Part shown: piece after piece, positions 18,349-28,318 of the stretch
How the letters are laid out: each line of letters begins with the position of its first letter
Position numbering within the stretch: the stretch's first letter is position 1
Assembly (NCBI GenBank): GCA_017798125.1
Contig: CP059070.1
Span: 248,001 to 312,000, forward strand
DNA: 64,000 nt
From: Cryomorphaceae bacterium
GTDB taxonomy: Bacteria; Bacteroidota; Bacteroidia; Flavobacteriales; ECT2AJA-044
Direction of reading: 5' to 3'
The notes under the pieces: generated by a model
The model's input: the letters and a program-made list of their open reading frames with translations, nothing else
What the model was told of the DNA's origin: nothing
The model's database searches: none
Translations under genes and position numbers: made by a program

Positions 18349-18845
18349 TCCGTCGCTTCATTTTGATTTGTGCGATCGCCCTCACGGGCGGATGCGGGGG
18401 TGGCTACTCCTTCACTGGAGCGAGTATTTCCCCAGACGTCAAGACCGTTTCGGTGGCCTATTTCGAAAACTACGCACCGCTGATCAACCCTACCCTGAGT
18501 CAGGTGGTCACGGAAAAATTGAAGGACATCTTCTTGGTGCAAACCAGTTTGGAAGTGGTACAAATGGACGGTGATCTCCAATTTGAGGGAGCCATTGTCG
18601 ACTACAACGTGCGACCCCTGGCGATTCAGGCCGATGAGCAAGCGGCGCAGAACCGTTTGACCATAACTATGGCCGTGACCTATACGAACACCAACGATCC
18701 AGAAAAGGACTACGAATCACGATTTACGCGTTTTGGCGATTTCGACTCAAATGAAGACCTTGCCTCTGTCGAGGAAGAACTCGTAGAACAAATCACTACG
18801 GAACTGGTCCAAGACATCTTCAACAAGGCCGTAGTTAATTGGTAA
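18345..18845 (+). CDS. lptE: LPS assembly lipoprotein LptE
   Basis: A 166-residue outer-membrane lipoprotein that in its family plugs the LptD barrel and helps insert lipopolysaccharide. The N-terminus is a lipoprotein signal with the lipobox-like ALTGGC. The mature part opens with the LptE pattern [35 protein letters not shown] and a TEKLKDIF helix. Overlap ATGA with the sigma-54 activator and 3 bases to the next gene indicate one operon. Confidence 0.88.
   Translation: MIRRFILICAIALTGGCGGGYSFTGASISPDVKTVSVAYFENYAPLINPTLSQVVTEKLKDIFLVQTSLEVVQMDGDLQFEGAIVDYNVRPLAIQADEQAAQNRLTITMAVTYTNTNDPEKDYESRFTRFGDFDSNEDLASVEEELVEQITTELVQDIFNKAVVNW
18377..18390 (-). repeat. Dispersed hairpin motif, copy 4
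   Basis: On the minus strand ATC then CGCCC-GTGA-GGGCG, a perfect 5 bp stem within the signal-peptide codons of lptE. Confidence 0.5.
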
Positions 18846-18848
18846 AGT

Positions 18849-19709
18849 ATGGAAGCAGGACGCCTGCTTGAATGGATCGATGACCCCGCGCAGCTCAACG
18901 GAGCAGCCGCTGAGTCCTTGAACGACATACTCGACTCCTTCCCGTACTTCGTACCTGCCCGTATGCTTCAACTCAAAGCGCTGGAGCAGGAAAACAGCTT
19001 CCGCTACAACGGTCAACTCAAGAAAACAGCGGCATACGTCCCAGACAGAACCGTACTGTTTGACTTCATTACGAAGGCGAGCATCGCGCCGCAGGCGCCG
19101 ACCGAAGAAAGCCAGGAAGAAGTTCTCGAAACGTCTTCTCCGAACATGGCACCTTCTGCGGAACGGCAGTTAGAGGACGTGTTGGAGGAACCTGAAGAGA
19201 ATACGGAAATTGAAGAGGCTATTCGAGAAGCCGGTGATGCCGAGCCGGTGATTGGCCGACCGCTCAAATTTGATCGCAGCGAACGACATTCCTTTGCCCA
19301 GTGGCTGAAGCTGACCAGTATGAAGCCGATCGATCGAGACACGGAAAACGCTGAGCCAGCCGTGGAACAAGATAATTCCACGGAGGAATTGCCGGATACT
19401 AAGCTCGAAGAGTCCACAGAAGAGGAACGTCCCATTAGTCGTCAAGACCTTATTGATCGCTTCTTGGCGGAATCGCCTCGGATGAGCCCTCCTCAGAAGA
19501 TGGCCCTCGGAAAGGGCAACATCGCTCGCGCCAGTTTGGAAGAGGACGACTCATTGATGACCGAGACCCTGGCACGCGTCTACACAGAGCAGGGATTGTA
19601 CGATAAGGCCATTAAAGCCTACCGTTTACTGAGCTTGAAATATCCCGAAAAAAGTGGTTACTTTGCCGACCGAATTAACGAGATCAACGATCTGAAAGAG
19701 AGAAAATAA
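18849..19709 (+). CDS. Acidic protein with C-terminal TPR-like helices, unknown function
   Basis: A 286-residue protein with no signal peptide or membrane segment. The N-terminus (about 1-75) has a conserved-looking domain (LLEWIDDPAQLNGAAAESLNDILDSFPYFVPARMLQLKAL). The middle (about 80-200) is highly acidic and probably disordered. The end (about 210-280) carries one TPR-like helix pair (TETLARVYTEQGLYDKAIKA, YRLLSLKYPEKSGYFADRI). It sits between lptE and secG with gaps of 3 and 1 bases, so a role in envelope assembly or protein export is suggested by context only. Confidence 0.75.
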   Translation: MEAGRLLEWIDDPAQLNGAAAESLNDILDSFPYFVPARMLQLKALEQENSFRYNGQLKKTAAYVPDRTVLFDFITKASIAPQAPTEESQEEVLETSSPNMAPSAERQLEDVLEEPEENTEIEEAIREAGDAEPVIGRPLKFDRSERHSFAQWLKLTSMKPIDRDTENAEPAVEQDNSTEELPDTKLEESTEEERPISRQDLIDRFLAESPRMSPPQKMALGKGNIARASLEEDDSLMTETLARVYTEQGLYDKAIKAYRLLSLKYPEKSGYFADRINEINDLKERK

Positions 19710-19710
19710 G

Positions 19711-20070
19711 ATGTACACGTTGTTTGCAGTTTTGATCATCATCACTTGTATCCTACTCGTTCTGGTGATTTTGGTTCAGAACCCGAAGGGAGGAGGATTG
19801 TCATCTACGTTTGGTGGAGGAAATCAAATGTTCGGCGTTCAAAAAACGACCGACTTCTTGGATAAAGCGACTTGGACCTTGGCTGGTGTTTTACTCGCCT
19901 TGACCTTGTTGAGCAACTTTGCTATTGACCGCGGAGAAGGAACCTTGAACGAAGGTTCTCGCGTACAAGACCAAGTCGAAGATGTGGCGCCAATCGTTCC
20001 ACAAGCTCCTGCCGGAGGCGCAGGCGACTTGAACCAGATCCCTACTGAGGGAGACGGAGCAGCAGAATAA
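19711..20070 (+). CDS. secG: Preprotein translocase subunit SecG
   Basis: A 119-residue small inner-membrane subunit of the SecYEG channel. Two hydrophobic segments (3-22 and about 53-71) flank the family loop LVQNPKGGGLSSTFGGGNQMFG. A Gly/Pro/Glu-rich tail of ~45 residues follows, longer than in E. coli SecG but usual in this phylum. Starts 2 bases after the previous stop and ends the operon at a terminator. Confidence 0.93.
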   Translation: MYTLFAVLIIITCILLVLVILVQNPKGGGLSSTFGGGNQMFGVQKTTDFLDKATWTLAGVLLALTLLSNFAIDRGEGTLNEGSRVQDQVEDVAPIVPQAPAGGAGDLNQIPTEGDGAAE

Positions 20071-20096
20071 GCGCACCGTTTACAAAACTTTTAAAA

Positions 20097-20127
20097 TGCC
20101 AGTCTGACAATCGGACTGGCATTTTTT
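20097..20127 (+). terminator. Rho-independent terminator after secG
   Basis: TGCCAGTCTGA pairs with TCGGACTGGCA (11 bp, one G-U, loop CAA), followed by six T. It closes the miaB-secG unit and isolates groES-groEL. Confidence 0.85.
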
Positions 20128-20154
20128 ATTGAACCCTGTCAGGAATTCCGCGTT

Positions 20155-20199
20155 GTGGAACTGACAAAATGTACGTTCCACGCCTTGGCACAGTTTTGG
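20155..20199 (+). promoter_or_regulatory. Dyad plus sigma-54-like element before groES
   Basis: An inverted repeat GTGGAAC-N13-GTTCCAC (20155-20181) is followed by TTGGCACAGTTTTGG (20185-20199), whose first half is a perfect sigma-54 -24 box. The -12 half is imperfect (TTGG one base early instead of TTGC). A second dyad, GTCAG..CTGAC, overlaps the left side (20138-20165). The element ends 55 bases before the groES ATG. A heat-shock or sigma-54 role is inferred. Confidence 0.4.
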
Positions 20200-20254
20200 T
20201 CCAACGCGGGGTGAAGAAACTCGAAAATAAGTTTAACTCATAACCCAAGTAGAA

Positions 20255-20533
20255 ATGTCAGAAGTAAACATCAAGCCATTGGCTGATCGCGTGCTCGTTG
20301 AGCCAGCTCCTGCCGAAACCACCACTTCTTCTGGTATCATTATTCCGGATACCGCTCAGGAGAAACCACAGCGCGGGACTGTCGTTGCTGTTGGAAACGG
20401 AAAGCCAGACGAGCCCTTGACCGTGAAAGTAGGCGATAGCGTCTTGTACGGTAAGTACTCTGGAACAGAATTGTCTTACGAAGGCAAAGACTACATGATC
20501 ATGCGTGAATCAGACATTTACGCGATCCTCTAA
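20255..20533 (+). CDS. groES: Co-chaperonin GroES
   Basis: A 92-residue cytoplasmic co-chaperonin that caps the GroEL ring. The family pattern is complete: [22 protein letters not shown] at the start, the mobile loop [15 protein letters not shown], then [10 protein letters not shown] and [31 protein letters not shown]. First gene of the groESL pair, 34 bases before groEL. Confidence 0.97.
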   Translation: MSEVNIKPLADRVLVEPAPAETTTSSGIIIPDTAQEKPQRGTVVAVGNGKPDEPLTVKVGDSVLYGKYSGTELSYEGKDYMIMRESDIYAIL

Positions 20534-20552
20534 TCTGAATTTCAAACCTTAA

Positions 20553-22202
<1,650 letters not shown>

Positions 22203-22240
22203 GCGGAGCACCGCTTTAAAACATAGGCGAAAGCCAAACA

Positions 22241-22277
22241 AAAAAAGCCCCGGAACGCATATTCCGGGGCTTTTTTA
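22241..22277. terminator. Bidirectional terminator between groEL and yqeY
   Basis: AAAAAAGCCCCGGAA pairs with TTCCGGGGCTTTTTT around the loop CGCATA. A/T tracts on both sides allow it to stop transcription from groEL (plus) and from yqeY (minus). Confidence 0.9.
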
Positions 22278-22282
22278 TTTCG

Positions 22283-22295
22283 TGCCGTAGGCACT
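22283..22295 (+). repeat. Dispersed hairpin motif, copy 5 (intergenic)
   Basis: TTC then GTGCC-GTA-GGCAC, a perfect 5 bp stem between the groEL/yqeY terminator and the yqeY stop. It lies outside any gene, so codon usage cannot explain it. Confidence 0.55.
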
Positions 22296-22302
22296 AAAAC
22301 AC

Positions 22303-22755
22303 TTAACTCATTAGCTTGCTCTTGACCAAGTCAGCGACGGTTTTTCCTTCCGCGCGACCTGCAGCCTGTGCATTGACCATGCCCATAACCTTGCCCATGT
22401 CGCCCATTCCTGAAGCACCAGTCTTGGCGATGGCCTCGTCCACGATGGAAGCCAATTCTTCGGCGCTGAGGGGCTCTGGCAAGTAGCCTTCGATCACAGC
22501 GAGCTGTGCGGCTTCTTCCTCGGCCAAATCGGCACGACCCTGTTCGGTGTAGGTCGCCATACTGTCCTTGCGCTGCTTTTGAAGCTTCTGGAGGAGTTTT
22601 ATCTCATCGTCCTCACTCATTCCCGCTCCAGCGCCTTTTTCGGTCTCAGCGAGCATGATAGCGCTCTTAATGGCACGCACACTTTCCAAGCGAACCTTGT
22701 CTTTGGCCTTCATGGCCTCCTTCATATCCTGGGTGATCTTATCCTTTAAGCTCAT
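22303..22755 (-). CDS. GatB/YqeY domain protein
   Basis: A 150-residue YqeY-type protein: an all-helical domain that resembles the tRNA-binding tail of GatB but stands alone. MSLKDKITQDMKEAMKAKDKVRLESVRAI opens the protein; EGYLPEPLSAEELASIVDEAI and MGKVMGMVNAQAAGRAEG are the family blocks. Exact function unknown. It follows ftsZ by 36 bases and may be co-transcribed, but has its own -7 box. Confidence 0.92.
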   Translation of the reverse strand: MSLKDKITQDMKEAMKAKDKVRLESVRAIKSAIMLAETEKGAGAGMSEDDEIKLLQKLQKQRKDSMATYTEQGRADLAEEEAAQLAVIEGYLPEPLSAEELASIVDEAIAKTGASGMGDMGKVMGMVNAQAAGRAEGKTVADLVKSKLMS

Positions 22756-22771
22756 AATCTCAGATTTGTAG

Positions 22772-22779
22772 CAAAGATA
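22772..22779 (-). promoter_or_regulatory. -7 box for yqeY
   Basis: TATCTTTG on the minus strand, 16 bases before the ATG at 22755, in the gap after ftsZ. No -33 TTG at the usual distance. Confidence 0.35.
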
Positions 22780-22791
22780 CGACCCGTGGTC

Positions 22792-24858
22792 TTAGTCCAC
22801 GTTATCGTGTAAGAAGGAATTCTTCGACTTGATTTCAGCGCTTCCGTCCTCTTCAGACTCCCCCAAGGTATAGCGCGATATCGGCGCTTCCGAAGAGTGA
22901 GGTACGTGCTCCAAATCAACACCCTTGCGCTTGTACGCCGGCTCGTTCTCCAAATCTTCGAGACCGTTAGGTACATTCTTAAAGCGATAATTAAAGGCCT
23001 TCAAGCGCGCCTTGCGCTCACGGGCTTTCTGGATTTGAAGGTCTGCCAAGGACTGCTCCGAGGCGTCTTCATCCATTTGCTCCTCGTCCGGAGTAGCAGT
23101 GGAGACCTCTCGGTCTTCCACTGCTTGTTCTTCAGCGCGGCCCTCCTCAAAGGACACTTCCTCTTGCACTTCATCGAACAACGAGTGTACGATGGTTCCA
23201 TCTTCTGAGCGCTGCTCTGGTTGCGAACGAAGGTAATTGGGCGTCTCCTCGATGGAACCATCTAATCCTAGATGATCCTCCAAACGAGGTTCTGCAGGTT
23301 CAGTTTCTTGAATCGGCTCAGCCGGAGCGAACGTCATAACCACCTCTTCTTCGACTTCCTCGTCGACGATGGCCGGCGCAGCATCTACCTGCTCCACTTC
23401 ATCCTCTACGCGAAGTTCAAAAGTGATCGAATGATCGTTCTGGGTCTCTTCTTCATCAGGTCGTTCTGCGGTGTCCGCCTGAGCCACGGTAAAATCCTCT
23501 TCCTCATCCTCGTCGATATCCAAAGTGAAGATGACGCGATCCTCATCCTCAGCTTCGACTTCCTCATCCAGGCTATGGACGATCGGAGCCTGCGGCTCGA
23601 TGTGCACTTCCGCTTCCACCTCAGGCATTTCAACTTCTGAAAGAACTTCAGGAGCCTCTTCGACCATCCCTTGGGGCTCCACCTCAAAGATGGACGCCTC
23701 CGCTTCTGGTTCGGCCGGTGCCGGAGGTTCAACTATTGGCGATTCCATGACCGCGGGCTCCTCTACCTTCGGCGCAATCGGCGCTTCTGGTGTAATGGGC
23801 CCACTCAAGGGACTTGGCGTTGAATCTTCCAGCGTATGGACAATCTTCTTCGGCTCTTTCGGCACGATGTGTACCTGCTCGTCGGTATTAAACCCGGTGG
23901 CAATCACGGTCACGCTGATGTGATCTCCCAGGGTTTCGTCTTCTCCGATACCCATGATGATGTTCGCGGATCCGCCCGCTTCGCGCTGGATAAAGTCATT
24001 GATTTCACCTATCTCATCGATGGTGATTTCTTCGTTACCACTCACAATCAAGAGCAATACGTTGTTGGCTCCGCGGATCTTGTTGTCGTTCAAGAGCGGC
24101 GAGTCCAAGGCGCTGTTGATGGCCTCCAGCGCGCGCTGCTCTCCTTTGGCCTGGCCAGAACCCATGATGGCCGTTCCACTGTCGGCCAGAACGGTACGCG
24201 CATCGCGCAAATCGATGTTCTGCGTGTAGTGATGCGTAATAACTTCCGCAATTCCGCGGCTGGCCGTAGCGAGTACTTCATCCGCTTTGGAGAAGCCTGC
24301 CTTGAAGCCGAGGTTTCCGTAGACCTCGCGCAGTTTATTGTTGTTGATGACAATCAGGGAGTCGACATTTTGTCGAAGAGCTTCAACCCCTTTCTCCGCC
24401 TGATTCATCCGCATGTTGCCTTCGAAGCTGAAGGGAATGGTCACGATTCCTACGGTCAGGATGCCCATCTCCTTGGCCACGCGGGCCACTACTGGCGCAG
24501 CTCCTGTTCCCGTTCCACCGCCCATTCCAGCGGTCACAAAGATCATCTTGGTATTCTTCTCCAAGATGCCTTCAATTTCATCGATGCTCTCCATCGCCGC
24601 GCGTTCCCCAACCTCGGGGTTAGCACCGGCGCCGAGTCCTTCGGTTAGGGTCACACCCAACTGCACCTTCAAGGGGACCGGGCTGTTGTTCAACGCCTGC
24701 GCATCCGTGTTGCACACCACAAAGTCTACCCCGCGGATGCCCTGCTCGTACATGTAGTTGACCGCGTTACTTCCGCCGCCACCAACACCGACCACCTTGA
24801 TTACCGAACTGCTGTTCTTCGGTAAGTCGAAACTCAAATTTTGATTCATTTCCTCCAT
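22792..24858 (-). CDS. ftsZ: Cell division GTPase FtsZ with long acidic C-terminal extension
   Basis: A 688-residue tubulin homologue that forms the division ring. The GTPase part (about 15-330) shows [13 protein letters not shown], the tubulin signature GGGTGTG (113-119) and [13 protein letters not shown]. The remaining ~350 residues are a linker very rich in Glu, Asp and Pro, ending in a basic patch ([16 protein letters not shown]) and the C-terminal peptide [10 protein letters not shown]. coli FtsZ has 383 residues; members of this phylum are longer, and this one is at the long end. ATG 24858 and ATG 24849 are both possible starts. It lies 25 bases after ftsA, last of the division genes. 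Confidence 0.97.
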   Translation of the reverse strand: MEEMNQNLSFDLPKNSSSVIKVVGVGGGGSNAVNYMYEQGIRGVDFVVCNTDAQALNNSPVPLKVQLGVTLTEGLGAGANPEVGERAAMESIDEIEGILEKNTKMIFVTAGMGGGTGTGAAPVVARVAKEMGILTVGIVTIPFSFEGNMRMNQAEKGVEALRQNVDSLIVINNNKLREVYGNLGFKAGFSKADEVLATASRGIAEVITHHYTQNIDLRDARTVLADSGTAIMGSGQAKGEQRALEAINSALDSPLLNDNKIRGANNVLLLIVSGNEEITIDEIGEINDFIQREAGGSANIIMGIGEDETLGDHISVTVIATGFNTDEQVHIVPKEPKKIVHTLEDSTPSPLSGPITPEAPIAPKVEEPAVMESPIVEPPAPAEPEAEASIFEVEPQGMVEEAPEVLSEVEMPEVEAEVHIEPQAPIVHSLDEEVEAEDEDRVIFTLDIDEDEEEDFTVAQADTAERPDEEETQNDHSITFELRVEDEVEQVDAAPAIVDEEVEEEVVMTFAPAEPIQETEPAEPRLEDHLGLDGSIEETPNYLRSQPEQRSEDGTIVHSLFDEVQEEVSFEEGRAEEQAVEDREVSTATPDEEQMDEDASEQSLADLQIQKARERKARLKAFNYRFKNVPNGLEDLENEPAYKRKGVDLEHVPHSSEAPISRYTLGESEEDGSAEIKSKNSFLHDNVD

Positions 24859-24883
24859 GTTCCCTGTTTTTCCCTGAACGTCC

Positions 24884-26233
24884 CTATTCGTCGTTTGCTA
24901 AAAATTTCAAAAACTTGTCTACCCAACGGTCGAAGTAGCTCTTCTTCTTGCCGTCGTCCTCGGCCAGCTCTTCTCCCTCTACCGGCTCTGGTGCCTCACC
25001 TCCATCGATCTCTGGAACGGTCGCCTCGGCGCTGTCCAGTTCGGCTTGATGCATCTTGCTCAGCTCCACTTCTTTTTGCTCCCAACCGCGCATCACCAAT
25101 CCGACGGCCGTTGCGAAAAGCGGACTGCTCAAATCTTCACCAGACTCCTTGGCCAAATGCTCGTTGGGGTATCCAATCCGGGTGTCCATACCCGTCACGT
25201 ACTCCACCAACTGCTTAATGTGCTTGAGCTGGGCTCCGCCACCGGTCAAAACGATTCCGGCGATGAGTTTCTTCTTGCGGTCTTCGTAACCGTAATTCTT
25301 GATCTCGAGGTGAACCTGCTCTACGATCTCCACCACGCGGGCGTGGATGATGCGCGATAGGTTCTTGAGTGAGATTTCCTTGGGCTCACGACCGCGCAGG
25401 CCTGGAATGCTCACGATTTCGTTATCCTTATTTTCCCCCGGCCACGCGGATCCGAACTTGATCTTCAACTGCTCGGCCTGCTTTTCGATGATACTGCAGC
25501 CCTCTTTGATGTCCTCCGTAATGACGTTTCCACCGAATGGGATAACAGCTGTATGTCGAATGATACCGTCTTTGAAAATGGCCACGTCTGTGGTACCTCC
25601 ACCGATATCGACCAATACCACACCGGCTTCTTTTTCTTCATCGGAGAGAACGGCATCTGCTGAGGCCAATGGCTCCAGGGTAATACCGCCTACTTCGAGC
25701 TCCGAATTTTTGACGCAGCGACCGATGTTCCGGATGGCGCTGACCTGTCCCACCACAATGTGGAAGTTGGCCTCCAGACGTCCACCATACATGCCTCGCG
25801 GCTCTTTGATTTCCGCCTGACCGTCTACTTTGTATTCTTGAGGAAGTACGTGGATGATTTCCTCTCCTGGAAGCATCACGAGCTTGTGGACATTGTCGAT
25901 CAAGTCCTTGATGTCTTTGTCACCGATAACCTCGTCCGGATTGTCCCGGGTGATGTAATCGCTGTGCTGCAAGCTGCGGATGTGCTGTCCGGCGATACCG
26001 ACCACCACTTCCTTGATCTTCACTCCGGAAGTCGCTTCGGCTTCCGTGATCGCATGTTGAATGGATTCGATCGTCTGGACGATGTTCGAGACCACTCCTC
26101 GTTGAACCCCCAGGGACTTGGCTTTACCCAACCCAAGGACTTCAACCTTTCCGTATTCATTGCGACGGCCCACCATGGCCACGATCTTCGTGGTCCCGAT
26201 GTCTAAGCCAACCGCTATTTCCTGTGCTTCCAT
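24884..26233 (-). CDS. ftsA: Cell division protein FtsA
   Basis: A 449-residue actin-fold ATPase that ties FtsZ filaments to the membrane. The first phosphate loop is VGLDIGTTKIVAMVG; the 1C domain contains VVGIAGQHIRS; the second phosphate loop is LVDIGGGTTDVAIFKDG, and the adenosine motif is GIVLTGGGAQLKHI. The C-terminus is a helix with basic and hydrophobic residues (KKKSYFDRWVDKFLKFLAN), fit for membrane attachment. 4 bases after ftsQ. Confidence 0.97.
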   Translation of the reverse strand: MEAQEIAVGLDIGTTKIVAMVGRRNEYGKVEVLGLGKAKSLGVQRGVVSNIVQTIESIQHAITEAEATSGVKIKEVVVGIAGQHIRSLQHSDYITRDNPDEVIGDKDIKDLIDNVHKLVMLPGEEIIHVLPQEYKVDGQAEIKEPRGMYGGRLEANFHIVVGQVSAIRNIGRCVKNSELEVGGITLEPLASADAVLSDEEKEAGVVLVDIGGGTTDVAIFKDGIIRHTAVIPFGGNVITEDIKEGCSIIEKQAEQLKIKFGSAWPGENKDNEIVSIPGLRGREPKEISLKNLSRIIHARVVEIVEQVHLEIKNYGYEDRKKKLIAGIVLTGGGAQLKHIKQLVEYVTGMDTRIGYPNEHLAKESGEDLSSPLFATAVGLVMRGWEQKEVELSKMHQAELDSAEATVPEIDGGEAPEPVEGEELAEDDGKKKSYFDRWVDKFLKFLANDE

Positions 26234-26237
26234 AGGT

Positions 26238-26954
26238 CTATTTCGTTGAACACACCACTTGTCCGGCGTATTTCAGATTCACTGTCGAGTACTTGTTCCA
26301 GCCCACTTGAGGGATGGTTTTTTCATAAAAGAGCTGCAAGCGCTCCATCTTTTCTTCAAACTGGTCCGCAGAACCCAAGACGATTCGGTGACGCCCTTTG
26401 CGGGCTGTAAAGACGTAGTCCTCACCTTCCTCGCTGATGCCCGATATATGGGCGCAGCAGAACTCATCGGCCCGTAGGGCCATTACCAAATCATACAGTT
26501 CGGCGGTATCTGATGGCGCTCCGTAAAACAGCGGCACATGGGCCGTGTAGTGCTCAGAAAGCGGCATCTTTTCCCCCTCTTCATCCCAGTAGAACTGTTC
26601 CTCCCCGTCAAAGAACCTCAGAATGGGCTCGCGCTGGCTCACTTCCAGATAGAGTACACCATTCCAATCGAAATATACCTCGGCCTTCTGCACCATAGGA
26701 TGGGCACTTAACTTTTCTTCTAACAATCCACTGTTAATTTCCTCGAGGTAAATTCCTCGGAATGAGTCGGTTTCAGAATCGAGGTGCTGCAAGAGCTCCG
26801 TTGGGGTGGTAAAGAGACCGCCTACGGCGGGATGCACCAACACCTCGACACGCTGAACCTGACGCTGGGCGTGCCTTTGCTCGGTGAATCCAACCAAGAG
26901 TCCAATCAGGATCAGTCCCAAGACAGCGGTGCCGTATTTCTTGATCAGCTTCAT
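26238..26954 (-). CDS. ftsQ: Cell division protein FtsQ
   Basis: A 238-residue bitopic inner-membrane protein. One membrane helix (YGTAVLGLILIGLLVGF, about 6-22) is followed by a periplasmic part with a POTRA-like stretch and the beta domain VNLKYAGQVVCSTK at the end. YLEVSQREPILRFF is the block seen in Bacteroidota FtsQ. Its start overlaps the murC stop by 4 bases (ATGA), and it connects the murein synthases to ftsA/ftsZ. Similarity to the E. coli protein is weak, so context carries much of the call. Confidence 0.88.
   Translation of the reverse strand: MKLIKKYGTAVLGLILIGLLVGFTEQRHAQRQVQRVEVLVHPAVGGLFTTPTELLQHLDSETDSFRGIYLEEINSGLLEEKLSAHPMVQKAEVYFDWNGVLYLEVSQREPILRFFDGEEQFYWDEEGEKMPLSEHYTAHVPLFYGAPSDTAELYDLVMALRADEFCCAHISGISEEGEDYVFTARKGRHRIVLGSADQFEEKMERLQLFYEKTIPQVGWNKYSTVNLKYAGQVVCSTK
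26469..26481 (+). repeat. Dispersed hairpin motif, copy 6
   Basis: ATC then GGCCC-GTA-GGGCC inside ftsQ; the coding strand reads Ala-Leu-Arg-Ala-Asp. Confidence 0.55.
26818..26830 (-). repeat. Dispersed hairpin motif, copy 7
   Basis: On the minus strand ATC then CCGCC-GTA-GGCGG, a perfect 5 bp stem in ftsQ, with stem bases different from copy 6. Confidence 0.5.
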
Positions 26955-28318
26955 TTTCGCGTCTTTAAGATTTCGGTGATCGGTTCTACGAGTTGGTCAA
27001 TATCGCCGGCCCCAAGGGTCATCAAGACCTCAACGTCGCGTGTTTCCATCTGGCGCAGCAGCTCTTCCTTGTCCCAATAGTCCTTCTTGGGAGCCGTAAT
27101 GCGCTCCAAAAGGGCTGGACTCGAGATTCCATCAATAGGCTCTTCACGGGCCGGGTAGATGTCCAGTAGGATCACTTCGTCAAGCTTGCTCAAGCTCTGG
27201 GCAAAACCGTCCATAAAGTCCCGAGTGCGGCTGTAGAGATGGGGTTGAAAAATACCCGTCAAGCGCTGTTCGGGATAAAGCTCTCGAACGGAGCCAATGA
27301 CCGCTTCCAGCTCGGCGGGATGGTGGGCGTAGTCATCCATGTAAACCACACCTTTGTGGCGGAGTTGGATGTCGAATCGGCGAATCACGCCCAAGAAGGT
27401 GCGCAGTCCCTTCTTAATTTCTTCGGCAGAAAAGCCGTATTGGTGACATACGGCAATGGCTCCTAGCGCATTTTCTAAGTTGTGTCGACCCGGGTACATC
27501 AAGCTGAAATCGCCGAAATACTCGCCTTTGAATTCCACTTCAAAGTGGAAGGCGCCTTTGTCGATTTCGAGTCGGGAAACGTGGTAGTCCGCCTCCGCAT
27601 CGTCCAATGCGTAGGTCAGGGCATTTCCTTCCAGCGTGCCCTTTTTCACGATCAATTGACCTTCAGGACGGACGCGTGTAGCGAAGATTTCAAAACCTTC
27701 GCGGAAAACGCGCTCGTCTTCGTAGATGTCTAAATGATCCGGATCAACGGAGCTGATCAGGGCGATGTTGGGTCGTAGGTGGAGAAAGCTGCGATCGAAT
27801 TCATCGGCCTCGGTGACGAAAACGTTCTCTCGTCCCAAGACCAAATTACTGCCAAAGTTCTTTGCAATGCCCCCAAGAAACCCGGTGCAAAACAGGGCGT
27901 TTTGGTGCATGATATGGGTGACCATGGAAGAAATGGTCGTTTTGCCGTGCGTCCCGGCAATCGCAATGTTGTATCCGCTTTGGGCGATGTCCCCGAGGAC
28001 TTCGGCCCGTTTGTGGAATTCGTACCCCTCTTCCTTGAGGTACTGGTAGACCTTATTCGATTCCGGAACGGCCGGAGTGTAGACCACACGGCAATGCGCT
28101 CGCATGTCTGGGTCCGAGAATACCGTTGGAATCTGGGCCGGATCATCTTCGTATTGGATGTCCATACCCTGCTTGCTCAAATCTCGGGTCAAGCGCGTTT
28201 CCGTACGGTCGTACCCAGAAGCCTGAATACCGCGCGCGTGGAAGTATCGCGCAAGGCCACTCATACCGATGCCGCCGATACCCACAAAAAAGATGAATTT
28301 GACGTCTTTAAGATCCAC
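26951..28318 (-). CDS. murC: UDP-N-acetylmuramate--L-alanine ligase
   Basis: A 455-residue cytoplasmic Mur ligase that adds L-Ala to UDP-MurNAc. The N-terminal Rossmann domain opens with FFVGIGGIGMSGLARYF; the ATP loop is GTHGKTTISSMV; then DEFDRSFLHLRP, HNLENALGAIAV and YDDYAHHP-like MDDYAHHPAELEAV. Length normal. Overlaps murG by 11 bases and ftsQ by 4. Confidence 0.97.
   Translation of the reverse strand: MDLKDVKFIFFVGIGGIGMSGLARYFHARGIQASGYDRTETRLTRDLSKQGMDIQYEDDPAQIPTVFSDPDMRAHCRVVYTPAVPESNKVYQYLKEEGYEFHKRAEVLGDIAQSGYNIAIAGTHGKTTISSMVTHIMHQNALFCTGFLGGIAKNFGSNLVLGRENVFVTEADEFDRSFLHLRPNIALISSVDPDHLDIYEDERVFREGFEIFATRVRPEGQLIVKKGTLEGNALTYALDDAEADYHVSRLEIDKGAFHFEVEFKGEYFGDFSLMYPGRHNLENALGAIAVCHQYGFSAEEIKKGLRTFLGVIRRFDIQLRHKGVVYMDDYAHHPAELEAVIGSVRELYPEQRLTGIFQPHLYSRTRDFMDGFAQSLSKLDEVILLDIYPAREEPIDGISSPALLERITAPKKDYWDKEELLRQMETRDVEVLMTLGAGDIDQLVEPITEILKTRK

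Noticed and set aside
23836-24648. A 270-codon plus-strand frame opposite ftsZ
   Set aside because: Antisense shadow of the conserved ftsZ GTPase region; the composition is that of a translated complement.
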